Notes: generated from the sequence alone by a model not told the origin. A DNA stretch of 64,000 nt from Maribacter sp. MJ134 (GCF_003970695.1 NZ_CP034570.1:2976001-3040000), one strand, 5' to 3'; counted from the stretch's first letter, positions 17,509 to 27,127 are shown. Made by a program: numbers and translations.

Positions 17509-18555
17509 ATGGCAGATTTTCATGCCCTTACGGTAAAGTCGATAAAGAAATTAACCCCTAGCTCGGTAGCGGTGACTTTTGCTATTCCAAAGGAACTTAT
17601 TCAATCGTTTGCATTTACCGCAGGACAGTACATTACTATAAAGAAAGAAATAAAGGGAAAAGAACTCCGCAGGGCATACTCTATAAGTTCTTCCCCAAGA
17701 AAAGAGGATATTACCATTGGTATAAAAAAAGTGGACCGTGGTGGTTTTTCCGACTACGCCAATACCAAACTACAGGTTGGCGATGTGCTAGAAGTGATGC
17801 CGCCAGAGGGTCGTTTCACCTTCAAATCCTCCGAAGTTAAAAACATTGCTGCATTTGCTGCGGGTAGCGGTATTACCCCTATCATGAGCATTGCAAAAAC
17901 GGTATTAGATAGTAATCCGGCAAACGAATTTGTGCTTGTATATGGCAATAAGTCTTATGAAGAGACTATGTTCTATACGGATTTAGTAAAACTGGAACTG
18001 GATTATACCAATAGGTTTTTTGTTTACTTTACCAATAGTCAGGCTAAGGAAGATAAGGCCCTATTTGGCCGCATAGACACTTCTACCGTAAACTACGCTT
18101 TAAAGAATAAACATAAAGACCTAGATTTTGATGGCTATTATCTATGTGGTCCGGAACAAATGATCCATTTGGTAACCGACACCTTGGTAGAAAATGAGGT
18201 TCCAAAAGACAAGATTCACTTTGAACTATTCACCACCACAGAAATAAAAGAAGAGCTGCCCGCAGCACCGGACGGAAAATCCACAGTCAAAGTCATTGTT
18301 GATGATGAGGAATTTGAAATCACCATGGATAAGAGCACTTTGGTCTTGGATGCCGTGTTAAAAGAAAACATCGATGCCCCTTATTCCTGTCAAGGTGGGG
18401 TTTGTAGTAGTTGTATCGCTAAAGTTAAGGAAGGAAAGGCGGAAATGGTTAAAAATCAAATCCTGACCGATGGTGAAATAGCGGATGGCTTTATCCTAAC
18501 CTGTCAAGCACATCCTACGACACCTACCCTAACGGTGGATTATGATGATGTATAG
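17509..18555 (+). CDS. Ferredoxin reductase with FAD, NAD and 2Fe-2S domains (PaaK-like)
   Basis: A 348-residue one-chain reductase. The FAD domain (about 1-105) has the motif RRAYSISSSP, the NAD(P) domain (about 106-235) has AAGSGITPIMS and YLCGPEQMI, and a C-terminal plant-type 2Fe-2S domain has Cys294, Cys299, Cys302 and Cys332 (CQGGVCSSC...C). This order is that of PaaE/PaaK-type reductases, which feed electrons to oxygenases. No phenylacetyl-CoA oxygenase or other oxygenase gene is nearby, so the partner is unknown. Confidence 0.92.
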   Translation: MADFHALTVKSIKKLTPSSVAVTFAIPKELIQSFAFTAGQYITIKKEIKGKELRRAYSISSSPRKEDITIGIKKVDRGGFSDYANTKLQVGDVLEVMPPEGRFTFKSSEVKNIAAFAAGSGITPIMSIAKTVLDSNPANEFVLVYGNKSYEETMFYTDLVKLELDYTNRFFVYFTNSQAKEDKALFGRIDTSTVNYALKNKHKDLDFDGYYLCGPEQMIHLVTDTLVENEVPKDKIHFELFTTTEIKEELPAAPDGKSTVKVIVDDEEFEITMDKSTLVLDAVLKENIDAPYSCQGGVCSSCIAKVKEGKAEMVKNQILTDGEIADGFILTCQAHPTTPTLTVDYDDV

Positions 18556-18603
18556 CCTTACTTGGACTGCGCTCAACACGAGCCTATTCCCCAAAGGGAT
18601 ATC

Positions 18604-18638
18604 TGCTGTGGATTAGACAGCACATTAATGCTTTTTTT
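18604..18638 (+). terminator. Weak candidate terminator after the reductase gene
   Basis: TGCTGT (18604-18609) pairs with ACAGCA (18617-18622) over a 7-nt loop. A run of seven T follows, but only after a 9-nt gap, so termination efficiency is doubtful. Confidence 0.35.
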
Positions 18639-18703
18639 ACCAGAGTTGAAATCAGAAACGAGAAACCAACCATCCGAGTTCGGATTCTTTCCCTTAGAGC
18701 AAG

Positions 18704-19486
18704 CTAGAGGACGCGGCTCTTTTCAAACTCCCTAACGGCAGTTTCATAACCAATGGCATAGGCTTTTTCTAAGCCTTTTCTATCCAGAATTCCAATGTGT
18801 TCTAGTTCTTGTGGTTCGAATACTAAGTCGCACTTATCTATTTTGGCCCTATTGATCGCATAGACCATCAATCCCGTAACCCTGCCGGTTAATTGAATGG
18901 AATTGTTCAAATCCTTTTTCTGCAATTTAGAAACGATGGAAACGTTACTTCCGATTACGTAATCTACTTTCTTCACCAAGGGTTCGGACGGAAAGTTGTT
19001 CATAATTCCACCATCCGCATATAACATTCCTTTATACGTCACAGGGCTAAAAACAGGGGGAAGGGCCGCTGAGGCCAGTAAAGGTTTTATAAGTTCGCCC
19101 GATGTTATGAACTCTTCCTCTCCTTGTTCCAAATTCGTAGCCACGACATAGAGTTCCCTCTGAAGACCTTCAAAACTATCGTGCGGAAAATAGGCTTTGA
19201 AAATATTGACGTAACGCTCCGTATCTATTAATCCCGGTTTGGCTAGTGCAAAAAAGTTGTATTTAAAAAGAGGGGTCTCCTTAAAAAAACGCATCATATC
19301 CAAAACCGAATTTCCGTTCGCGTACAAAGCCCCAATCAAGGCCCCAACACTACTGCCGGCAATGATTTTGGCCTCCAGACCAAACTCTTCCATGGCTTTG
19401 ATAACGCCAATGTGAGCCATACCGCGAACACCGCCGCCAGAGAGGACAAGGCCTATCGACTTATTTTCAAATTGTGGAACTTTCAT
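18704..19486 (-). CDS. Patatin-like phospholipase
   Basis: A 260-residue protein with the complete patatin dyad: glycine-rich oxyanion loop LVLSGGGVRGMAHIG, nucleophile GSSVG (Ser46) and DGGIMNNFP (Asp158). It is a cytosolic or membrane-associated acyl hydrolase acting on lipids. The start is ATG 19486; a GTG 13 codons upstream lies inside the terminator hairpin of the protease gene and is rejected. No signal peptide is seen. It follows the HtrA gene on the same strand but is separated by that terminator. Confidence 0.92.
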   Translation of the reverse strand: MKVPQFENKSIGLVLSGGGVRGMAHIGVIKAMEEFGLEAKIIAGSSVGALIGALYANGNSVLDMMRFFKETPLFKYNFFALAKPGLIDTERYVNIFKAYFPHDSFEGLQRELYVVATNLEQGEEEFITSGELIKPLLASAALPPVFSPVTYKGMLYADGGIMNNFPSEPLVKKVDYVIGSNVSIVSKLQKKDLNNSIQLTGRVTGLMVYAINRAKIDKCDLVFEPQELEHIGILDRKGLEKAYAIGYETAVREFEKSRVL

Positions 19487-19500
19487 TAGGGTTTTGGTAT

Positions 19501-19535
19501 AAAAAATGCCGTACAGCTTAAACACTATACGGCAT
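19501..19535 (-). terminator. Intrinsic terminator after the HtrA protease gene
   Basis: On the minus strand ATGCCGTATAG pairs with CTGTACGGCAT (one mismatch) over a short loop, immediately followed by six T. It lies 20 bp after the protease stop codon. Confidence 0.88.
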
Positions 19536-19554
19536 CAAAATTAACCAAATCTAG

Positions 19555-21069
19555 TTATGAATCTATACCAAAGGCATAATAATAGGTGCTGCCATCTTCA
19601 TAGATACCTTCCAACATTACGCCACCTTTCTTATTTTCCAGCAAGGCCGCCACATCGGATACTTTTTTCACTTTTTTACCATCGATATGTGTGATGATAA
19701 AACCTTCTCGCATCTGAGTTTCCTTGCGTATTTTACCAGGATACAGTTTGGTTACACGCACACCGCCGTCTACATTGAGCTTCTTGGCCATTTCTTTATC
19801 CAAGGTTTCAAAATCGGCCCCTAGAAGATTCAAGATTTCCTTTTTCTCCTTTTTTACAATGTCCGTACTCCCTTTGGCATTTTCTAAGATAACCGTTAGA
19901 TCTTTTTCTTTTCCGTTTCTACTTACGAGCAATTTCACCTCATCCCCAGGTCTTTTCCCTGCGATAATTTCCTGTAATCTAGGAGAGGTCAGGGTCTTGG
20001 CCCCATCTACACTTAAAATAACGTCTCCGGGTAACACTCCAGCCTTGTCGGCCGCACTATCTTCACCAACCTGTTCTACCCATACCCCGTTGGTAAAATC
20101 TACTTTTTTCTCCTTAGCTAAGGCGCCATCCATAGTGCGGATGGTGACCCCTAACATACCTCTCTGCACCGTTCCGTATTTGAGAAGATCTTCCATGACT
20201 TTTGTAACAATATTACTAGGTACGGCAAAACCATATCCCGTATACGCTCCCGTACTACTGGCAATAGCCGTATTTATTCCGATAAGGTCACCGTTTAAAT
20301 TTACCAGTGCACCACCGCTATTCCCAGGGTTTATTGCGGCATCGGTCTGAATAAAGCTTTCTACAGCGAATTTTTCACGGTTAATATTGATACTTCTGGC
20401 CTTAGCGCTAACAATTCCGGCCGTTACGGTAGAATTAAGTCCCATGGGATTTCCTACGGCAAGCACCCATTCTCCTACCTCCACATCATCAGAATTTACC
20501 AAGGCCATGGTTTTAAGATTATCGGCATTTATCTGAAGTAAAGCGAGGTCCGTGGTGGGGTCGGTACCGATGACAGTAGCTTTATAGGACTCATTATTAT
20601 AAAGTGTAACCTCCACCTCATCGGCATTTTCAATGACATGATTATTGGTAACGATGTAGCCTTTTTCATTTATGATTACCCCAGAACCTGTTCCTATTCT
20701 TGGTTGTGACGGCATTCTTTGTGGAGACTGCCCTTTGAACATATCCCCGAAGAACTCTTTAAAGGGGTCCGGCAACGCCCTTGCACCCTGATTTCCATAA
20801 GAAGAACTCGTTTGAGTAGATTTAATATGTACTACGGCATCTAACACCTTATCCGTAGTTGCTGTAAAGTCCAAAGGGGTTATGTTCCCTTCGTTATCCG
20901 CGGTAAAAAGGACCTTTTTACCTTGTACCGCTGCTTTTTCAACTAGATTTACAGGGGTTTCTTTAAACATTTGGCTAGCCGCCCAAACCCCAAGGCTTAC
21001 TACTAAGGCTATTACAGCCGATAAGAGATAAACTCTTGTTCCATTAACATTATCTGCTTGTTGTCTCAT
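19555..21069 (-). CDS. HtrA/DegP-family periplasmic serine protease
   Basis: A 504-residue protease with an N-terminal signal anchor (VYLLSAVIALVVSLGVWAAS). The trypsin-like domain has a full triad: His144 in TNNHVIENAD, Asp174 in DPTTDLALLQI and Ser251 in NPGNSGGALVN. Two PDZ domains follow (about 310-400 and 410-500). It degrades or refolds misfolded envelope proteins. Its 319-bp upstream region is shared with the divergent DUF2064 gene. It is followed by its own terminator. Confidence 0.95.
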   Translation of the reverse strand: MRQQADNVNGTRVYLLSAVIALVVSLGVWAASQMFKETPVNLVEKAAVQGKKVLFTADNEGNITPLDFTATTDKVLDAVVHIKSTQTSSSYGNQGARALPDPFKEFFGDMFKGQSPQRMPSQPRIGTGSGVIINEKGYIVTNNHVIENADEVEVTLYNNESYKATVIGTDPTTDLALLQINADNLKTMALVNSDDVEVGEWVLAVGNPMGLNSTVTAGIVSAKARSININREKFAVESFIQTDAAINPGNSGGALVNLNGDLIGINTAIASSTGAYTGYGFAVPSNIVTKVMEDLLKYGTVQRGMLGVTIRTMDGALAKEKKVDFTNGVWVEQVGEDSAADKAGVLPGDVILSVDGAKTLTSPRLQEIIAGKRPGDEVKLLVSRNGKEKDLTVILENAKGSTDIVKKEKKEILNLLGADFETLDKEMAKKLNVDGGVRVTKLYPGKIRKETQMREGFIITHIDGKKVKKVSDVAALLENKKGGVMLEGIYEDGSTYYYAFGIDS

Positions 21070-21445
21070 TATTATAAGTTTTAAATTTTCGACATCAATT
21101 AGACAAATGGTATGCCAGAATATGCGCTGAAATCGCTAAAAAATCTTAAAATTCAATCGGTTTTTTAACTTTTTTTTAGACTGATGGGTCTGTTATCACG
21201 ATTTTTGAACCCAATAAATGTATCTTTTAGGTTTTACATCTTATTTGTTGGAGAATTAACCGTCGCTTTACGTCTAAAATGTGCGTTATGCTATCTTAAA
21301 AACCGACCAATCGGTCTGTAGCTGTCAAAATGACATTATGTTAAAGTTTCAGTAGATGTAAGGTCTAAAAATCATTCCGACCAACCCAGTGCTAACTTTT
21401 TATCGTAAGTTTACCCAGACAAGTAAAACAAGCTTCTTGACAAAT
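21070..21445. other. Divergent intergenic region between the protease gene and the DUF2064 gene
   Basis: This gap holds regulatory sequence only. A TTTG (21204-21207) followed after 20 bp by TAGGTTTT (21228-21235) resembles a plus-strand promoter for the downstream locus. The TetR-like operator at 21300-21321 lies about 60 bp further on. I see no additional gene. Confidence 0.45.
21300..21321. promoter_or_regulatory. Candidate TetR-family operator upstream of the ArsS-type locus
   Basis: ACCGACCAATCGGTCTGT (21302-21319) matches the operator core at 32903-32920 at 14 of 18 positions, with the same half-site spacing ACCGACC-N4-GGTC. It is an imperfect palindrome upstream of the DUF2064 gene. 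Binding by the TetR protein encoded at 33068 is inferred from this similarity. Confidence 0.5.
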
Positions 21446-22126
21446 TTGAATAAAACTGCTATTCTGGTATTTGCCAATTCCGCGAAAACGGAAATGGCAC
21501 TTAAGCCCATACAACAAGGAGAAGCTTTATTTAACAAACTCACCCAAGAAACATTAAGGAAGGTAAAACGAACAGGGCTTCCCTATTTTCATATTTCTGA
21601 TAAGGAACAAAAGGGCCATACGTTCGGTGAGCGTTTCACCAAGGCAATACAGACCATTTTTGAAAACGGTTTTGAAAATGTTATAACCGTTGGCAACGAT
21701 ACGCCCCAACTAAGTACAGCTCATCTGCTTAAGGCAAGCCATGCCTTACAAACAGGAAAAACCGTACTGGGACCGTCCATAGATGGTGGCTTTTATTTGA
21801 TGGGAATACATAAAGCCAACTTTGACCAAGAAACTTTCAAAAGATTGCCTTGGCAACGATTTAGCCTGTTCAATAGAATTTCTACCCTTTTGGACGAAAC
21901 GGACAACCTTCTGTTTCAGTTACCCCTTCTTAGCGATATTGATACCGTTGAGGATGTGAAGCGTCTTGCTTCATTCTGTAAATCGATTTCAACGACCGTA
22001 TTACAATTGTTAAGGGCACTTGTACGACAGGGAAAGATATTACCGATAATCGTTGCTTCTGCTTACGACAAAATTCTTCTTCAGCAACCTTGCAATAAGG
22101 GTTCTCCGCTACTACTTCATTCTTAA
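21446..22126 (+). CDS. DUF2064 (TIGR04282-like) glycosyltransferase
   Basis: A GT-A-fold protein of about 226 residues related to the TIGR04282 'rSAM/selenodomain-associated transferase 1', annotated elsewhere as an arsenosugar biosynthesis glycosyltransferase. It begins with strand NKTAILVFANS and has the metal-binding segment TVGNDTPQL and the conserved VLGPSIDGGFYLMG. The canonical N-terminal G-x-x-KTRL nucleotide-binding motif is not present; the equivalent stretch reads SAKTEMALKPI. No ATG lies near the first strand: TTG 21446 gives MNKTAIL, while TTG 21437 and GTG 21389 are alternatives. It leads a plus-strand locus with SusCD and the ArsS-type enzyme. Confidence 0.78.
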   Translation: MNKTAILVFANSAKTEMALKPIQQGEALFNKLTQETLRKVKRTGLPYFHISDKEQKGHTFGERFTKAIQTIFENGFENVITVGNDTPQLSTAHLLKASHALQTGKTVLGPSIDGGFYLMGIHKANFDQETFKRLPWQRFSLFNRISTLLDETDNLLFQLPLLSDIDTVEDVKRLASFCKSISTTVLQLLRALVRQGKILPIIVASAYDKILLQQPCNKGSPLLLHS

Positions 22127-22184
22127 GTTTTTTTAAATCGATGGAAGGTTCCATCTAAATTACTATTTAATATTATAGCATTAT

Positions 22185-25100
22185 ATGAAGTATTTATTGT
22201 TAGCGATGACTATGGTCATGGCAACTATTACCACAGCACAACAGGACATTTCTGGAACTGTAACGGATGTAAATGGCATTGCCATACCCTATGTAAACGT
22301 GCAATTAAGCGGAACAAACAAAGGAACCATAACAAATGAAGAGGGCAAGTATAGCCTGGAAGTTCCAAATCTTTTAGGAGCACTTCAATTTTCAATTTTA
22401 GGATTTGAAACACGGACGGTTCCCATTAACAATGTTGCAATTCTAAACGTTTCCCTAGAGGAATCTTCTGAACAACTAAATGAGGTAGTACTCACAGCCC
22501 TTGGTCTTAAACGAGAGACCAAAGAATTGGGTTATGTGGTGCAAAGTTTAGATGCCAAAGGGGTTACAGAAGTTAAGGCGGTAAATTTTTTAGATAACCT
22601 AGCGGGGAAATTGGCCGGGGTAACGATTAACCAAGGAGCAACGGGGGTAGGTTCTTCCTCAAAAATCACCATTCGTGGGGAGGCCTCTTTTTCTAATAAC
22701 AATCCGTTGTTTATTGTGGACGGTGTTCCCATAAACAACAATTCGGTCTTTAACTTTACCAATGAAGCTGCAGCGGGATTTCAAGAAGTAGATTTTGGTA
22801 ATGGTGCCATGGAAGTAAATCCTGATGATATTGCCGAAGTATCCGTTTTAAAAGGGCCCAGTGCAGCTGCCCTTTATGGTACAAGAGCTGCAAACGGCGT
22901 TATTGTTATTGAAACTAAAGACGGTTCTAAAAGCAAAGGTTTGGGCATAAGCTACAATACCAGTTTCTTTGTGGATTCTGCTTTTCAACTTCCAGACTTT
23001 CAAAACGAATTTGGGCAAGGCCAAGCAGGGGTTTTTGAATTTGTAGATGGCCTCGGTGGTGGAACCAGCGATAATATTACCTATAGTTGGGGACCTCGAT
23101 TAGACGTTGGTAATTTAATTCCGCAATTTGATAGTCCGGTTACTTTACCAGACGGAACCGTAGTTCGGGGGGGGGACACTTCAGTATATAACGGACTTCC
23201 TATTACGCCCACAGAATTTCGTTCTAACCCGAATAACCTGCGAGATTTTTACGAAACTGGAACAACAGCTATTAACAACCTAGCGATTTCGTCGGGCTTT
23301 GATAAGGGTAATTTTAGACTTTCTTTTACCGATTTACGCAGCGAAAGTATCATCCCTGGGGTAAATTTAGACAGACAGACTATATCTTCCCGTTTAAACT
23401 TTCGCCCAACCGATAAACTACAAATTAGGTCTAGCTTAAGTTACGTAAACTCCCAAAGTGATAACAGACCTTCTAACGGATACGGTTCCGAGAACGTGAA
23501 TTACTCTTTGGTAGCATGGGGGCCACGGTCACTGAATATTGATAGCTTACGCGATTATTGGCAACCCGGCCTGGAAGGTTTACAACAGTATTCTTTTAAC
23601 TATACCTTTTTTGATAATCCGTTCTTTATACTTCAAGAAAACAGAAATTCTTTTAATAGAGATCGTGTTTTTGGTAATATATCTGCTTCTTATGATATCA
23701 CCGATAAGCTATCTGCAACAGTACGCACTGGAATGGATTATTCTAGCGAACAACGCCAATTTAGAAGGGCCTTTAGCTCTAATCGTTTTAGCAATGGAGG
23801 TTATGCAGAACATGATGTTTTTTACAGAGAAATAAATACAGACTTTCTTTTAAACTACAACAATGCCTTTGGCGATTTTAAGGTTGATGTTTCCCTTGGC
23901 GGAAATCGTTTGGACCAAAAAGCCTTCACGGGTCAGTCCCAGACGACAAGTTTAGCGCAACCGGGGATTTTTAGATTGAGCAACGCGGCATCACCGATTG
24001 AAGTTTTTGAGTTTGAATCCAATAAGCGTATCAATAGTTTTTACGGTTTGGCCAAGTTTGGATACAAAGATTACTTGTTTGTAGATATTACGGGGCGTAA
24101 CGATTGGTCCAGTGCCCTGGCAACGCCTTTTTCTGTGGACAATGTGTCGTTTTTCTACCCATCGGTATCCACAAGTTTTATTTTATCTAACGTAACGGAG
24201 TTACCCCAAGCAATTTCCTTTGCTAAACTGCGTGCCAGTTATGCACAGGTGGGTAACGACACCAATCCGTACCAGACTACCGGAGCTTTTATTGCACAGA
24301 CTCCTTTTAACGGTCAGCCTACCTTTAGTGACCAGAACCTTATTGCGAACCCTAATTTAAGACCGGAACAAACCGCTGCGATTGAAGTTGGCGCAGATAT
24401 CCGATTCTTTGGGGACAGACTCAATTTAGATATCTCTTACTATAATGCAGTAACTAAAGACCAGATTATATCACTGCCCATTGGTATATCATCAGGATTT
24501 ACGCAACAAGTAGTTAACGGTGGTAAAGTACGTTCAAAAGGTGTGGAGCTCATATTAGGTGCAACGCCGATTGTAACTCAAAATTTTAAATGGAACAGTA
24601 CAGTAAACTTTAGTACAAATCGCTCTACCGTAGAAGATTTACCACAAGACGACGGGCGTTTAACCTTGGCCTTTTCCAGAATCTACGACAGTCAAAACCA
24701 AACGGTATTTGTACAAGTAGAAGAAGGTGGCCGTATTGGAGATTTATATGGTACAGGCTATCAGCGGAATGAAAATGGCGATTTTATCCTCACTGATGAA
24801 GGCAGATATATTCCAGATAACACCTTACAAAAACTAGGGAATTCCAATCCTGATTTTATGGTAGGTTTCAATAACCAGTTCAACTATAAGAAATGGGATT
24901 TAGGCTTTCTTTTAGATTGGCGCCAAGGAGGCATTATTGTTTCTAGAACCCGTGCCTTAGGAAATGTTGGTGGTCAATTGGCAGAGACGGCATTTAGACC
25001 AGAAGAGGGTATTGTACCGCAAGGTGTTGTTAATACAGGTACGGAAGAAAATCCGGTTTTTACGCCGAATACCACAGCAGTTACCGCAGAAAGTTTTTAC

Positions 25101-25388
25101 CGACAGTTTTACGATAGAAACCACGAAGAAAACAACACTTATGACGCTTCGTTTTTAAAACTGCGCCAATTTTCAGTTGGCTATACTTTTGATAATTTGA
25201 GGTTTTTACAGCAAGATGCGAGTTTGCGACTATCGCTTATCGGTAGAAATTTATTCGCTATCACCGAAAATCCGCATTTTGACCCAGAGCAACTAGCCGT
25301 TCAAGGGCAAGGATTTGTAAGTGGTATCGAAGACATGTCCTATGCTACCACAAGAAGTATTGGTTTTAAAGCTGGGTTTAATTTTTAA
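22185..25388 (+). CDS. SusC/RagA-family TonB-dependent outer membrane transporter
   Basis: A 1067-residue TonB-linked receptor. A signal peptide (MKYLLLAMTMVMATITTAQQ) precedes a carboxypeptidase-regulatory-like domain (ISGTVTDVNGIAIPYVNV), a TonB-box region near NEVVLTALGLKRE, a plug with NNPLFIVDGVPINN and RAANGVIVIETK, and a long beta barrel ending in the aromatic tail FKAGFNF. With the SusD protein it would capture and import a ligand across the outer membrane. No glycoside hydrolase genes accompany it, unlike polysaccharide utilisation loci, so a small or non-carbohydrate ligand is plausible. Confidence 0.96.
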   Translation: MKYLLLAMTMVMATITTAQQDISGTVTDVNGIAIPYVNVQLSGTNKGTITNEEGKYSLEVPNLLGALQFSILGFETRTVPINNVAILNVSLEESSEQLNEVVLTALGLKRETKELGYVVQSLDAKGVTEVKAVNFLDNLAGKLAGVTINQGATGVGSSSKITIRGEASFSNNNPLFIVDGVPINNNSVFNFTNEAAAGFQEVDFGNGAMEVNPDDIAEVSVLKGPSAAALYGTRAANGVIVIETKDGSKSKGLGISYNTSFFVDSAFQLPDFQNEFGQGQAGVFEFVDGLGGGTSDNITYSWGPRLDVGNLIPQFDSPVTLPDGTVVRGGDTSVYNGLPITPTEFRSNPNNLRDFYETGTTAINNLAISSGFDKGNFRLSFTDLRSESIIPGVNLDRQTISSRLNFRPTDKLQIRSSLSYVNSQSDNRPSNGYGSENVNYSLVAWGPRSLNIDSLRDYWQPGLEGLQQYSFNYTFFDNPFFILQENRNSFNRDRVFGNISASYDITDKLSATVRTGMDYSSEQRQFRRAFSSNRFSNGGYAEHDVFYREINTDFLLNYNNAFGDFKVDVSLGGNRLDQKAFTGQSQTTSLAQPGIFRLSNAASPIEVFEFESNKRINSFYGLAKFGYKDYLFVDITGRNDWSSALATPFSVDNVSFFYPSVSTSFILSNVTELPQAISFAKLRASYAQVGNDTNPYQTTGAFIAQTPFNGQPTFSDQNLIANPNLRPEQTAAIEVGADIRFFGDRLNLDISYYNAVTKDQIISLPIGISSGFTQQVVNGGKVRSKGVELILGATPIVTQNFKWNSTVNFSTNRSTVEDLPQDDGRLTLAFSRIYDSQNQTVFVQVEEGGRIGDLYGTGYQRNENGDFILTDEGRYIPDNTLQKLGNSNPDFMVGFNNQFNYKKWDLGFLLDWRQGGIIVSRTRALGNVGGQLAETAFRPEEGIVPQGVVNTGTEENPVFTPNTTAVTAESFYRQFYDRNHEENNTYDASFLKLRQFSVGYTFDNLRFLQQDASLRLSLIGRNLFAITENPHFDPEQLAVQGQGFVSGIEDMSYATTRSIGFKAGFNF

Positions 25389-25513
25389 TTAGAAGATGAT
25401 GAAATTTATATATAAAACACTAATGCAAAAGCTTCCTGCCCTATATAGAAGTGGGTGGATCGGCCAAGTCCTGAGAATGGTAACAATACTTAATAATACC
25501 GTAACGTACAAAA

Positions 25514-25602
25514 ACAACACACCCCTTACTCCCCTCTTTTTAGAGGGGAAACTAATGCGAAATCCCTTCCCTTCTAAAAAGGAGGGATTGAGGGAGGTGT
25601 TC
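25514..25602. repeat. MITE/REP-like imperfect palindrome at the 5' end of the SusD gene
   Basis: Two related arms face each other. The left arm contains ACTCCCCTCTTTTTAGAGGG and the right arm, read on the other strand, CAATCCCTCCTTTTTAGAAG. The left half alone forms a stem CCCCTC (25531-25536) with GAGGGG (25543-25548). The element ends at GGGAGGTGTTC, directly before ATG 25603, and so supplies a purine-rich ribosome-binding sequence. The palindromic structure is visible; mobility is inferred from resemblance to short flavobacterial intergenic repeats. Confidence 0.7.
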
Positions 25603-27039
25603 ATGCTTGTAAAAATGTTGCCGTTATTCTTTTTAATCTTCTCCTGCACCAAAGACTTCCAAGAAATCAACACCAACCCTAACCAACCGGTTGCCGTACA
25701 ACCTAGTTTACTGCTAAGACAGGTAATTTATGATTATGGGGAGCAGATGTCTTACGAAGGTTTTACCGCAGGCGATTTATTGGGGCAGTACAGAACGGCC
25801 TTAGATTTTAATCTGTTTGACCGTCACGATTTAAAATCGCCTCAATTGGGAGGTAATCCCTGGCCTATCTTGTACACCAATCTTAGGGATAACGAAGAGA
25901 TTTTACGTTTGGCTCTAGAGAACCCCACCTTTGAGGTGTATGAAGGGCCTTCTCGCATTTTAAAAGCGTATATGGCGGGGGCCTTAACGGATATGTTCGG
26001 GGATGTGCCTTATTCCGAAGGTTTTCAAGGTAAAGACGTAACTGTTACTCCTGTTTACGATAACCAAGAAACCATTTACCTAGCCGAAGATGGTATTTTT
26101 GATAATCTTGAAAAGGGAATTGCCGCCATTGAAGCTTATACGGGCACCATTCCTTTAGAGGGAGATATTCTCTTTGCGGGCGACCTACAGGCATGGGTAC
26201 GTTTTGCAAAGTCGCTTCAAATTAAATTTTTAATGCGCACTTCCAATGTTCAAGATAACGCAACGGCCTTGCAAACACTTTTTGATGATGCGGATTTTAT
26301 AAGTGCCAACACCCAAAATGCAACTTTTGATTTTAATGATGGGGAGCCCAATAACTTTCGTTTAGCACGATTACGAATTGGAGATTTCAACAACTTTGTA
26401 CTTTCCGAAACAATGGATGAGATTCTAACCGATTTGAACGACCCAAGAATTTCAACACTCTTCCGTCCGTTCTCCAATAGTGATGCTGGAGAATTCAATG
26501 GTTTATTAAACGGCGTAGATGCCACGCAAAATGCGGTGGTCTTAGCCGATTTCTCTTTGGCAGGGACAAGTTTTAGAGAGACGACTAGCGCTTTAGATGC
26601 AAATTTTATGACCAGTTGGGAAACTCACTTTTTATTGGCGGAGGCGGCAGCACGTGGTTTTATTAGCGCGGATGCGCAAGCTTTATACGAAACTGGAGTA
26701 ACCCAAGCTTTTGACTATTGGAATACGGAATTACCAACAAATTATCTAAGTACGGATGGTGCATTTAATAACGGAGACGCCATAGAAAACATTATTACCC
26801 AAAAATGGATAGCGAACATCATCAATGGATATGAAGGGTGGATTGAATACCGAAGGACAGGCTTTCCACGATTAAAAACGATTTCGGCTAGTTTAAATAA
26901 TGATTTGCTTCCTGTTCGAATGCCTTACCCAGCAGAAGAACAAGCATTGAATGCAGTAAATTATGAAGCTGCGGCGGCCAGAACGGATGGGAACAGTATT
27001 AATGCGCCTGTTTGGTGGGACTCGCAAAGCGAGAATTAA
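25603..27039 (+). CDS. SusD/RagB-family outer membrane lipoprotein
   Basis: About 478 residues from ATG 25603, with a short lipoprotein signal MLVKMLPLFFLIFSC and mature start CTKDFQEINTNPNQPV, which is typical of SusD-like proteins. Helical TPR-like segments (LLGQYRTALDF, ADMFGDVPYSE-type region ALTDMFGDVPYSEGF) and the C-terminal MPYPAEEQALN are all family hallmarks. It would form the lid of the SusC receptor. The frame is open back to 25396, but that stretch has no signal peptide and contains the repeat at 25514-25602, so the shorter form is preferred. A small hairpin CTCGC-AAA-GCGAG (27021-27033) spans the stop codon. Confidence 0.93.
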   Translation: MLVKMLPLFFLIFSCTKDFQEINTNPNQPVAVQPSLLLRQVIYDYGEQMSYEGFTAGDLLGQYRTALDFNLFDRHDLKSPQLGGNPWPILYTNLRDNEEILRLALENPTFEVYEGPSRILKAYMAGALTDMFGDVPYSEGFQGKDVTVTPVYDNQETIYLAEDGIFDNLEKGIAAIEAYTGTIPLEGDILFAGDLQAWVRFAKSLQIKFLMRTSNVQDNATALQTLFDDADFISANTQNATFDFNDGEPNNFRLARLRIGDFNNFVLSETMDEILTDLNDPRISTLFRPFSNSDAGEFNGLLNGVDATQNAVVLADFSLAGTSFRETTSALDANFMTSWETHFLLAEAAARGFISADAQALYETGVTQAFDYWNTELPTNYLSTDGAFNNGDAIENIITQKWIANIINGYEGWIEYRRTGFPRLKTISASLNNDLLPVRMPYPAEEQALNAVNYEAAAARTDGNSINAPVWWDSQSEN

Positions 27040-27127
27040 TTTATGTAAAGTGTAATTGCATTGTTCCCTGATGCTGAGCTTAGTCGATGTCTAAGGGGAC
27101 TTTAAAGTTGTAAAATTGATAATAAAA

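Noticed and set aside
19724-20350. 208-aa plus-strand frame opposite the HtrA protease gene
   Set aside because: Antisense shadow produced by the codon bias of the protease gene; serine, phenylalanine and proline rich with no domain.
23539-23835. 98-aa open frame on the plus strand inside the SusC gene
   Set aside because: It lies entirely within the SusC coding sequence in another frame; no family resemblance, and SusC is clearly the real gene.
25396-25602. Upstream extension of the SusD frame as native N-terminus
   Set aside because: It has no signal peptide and contains the MITE-like palindrome; the lipoprotein signal begins at ATG 25603.
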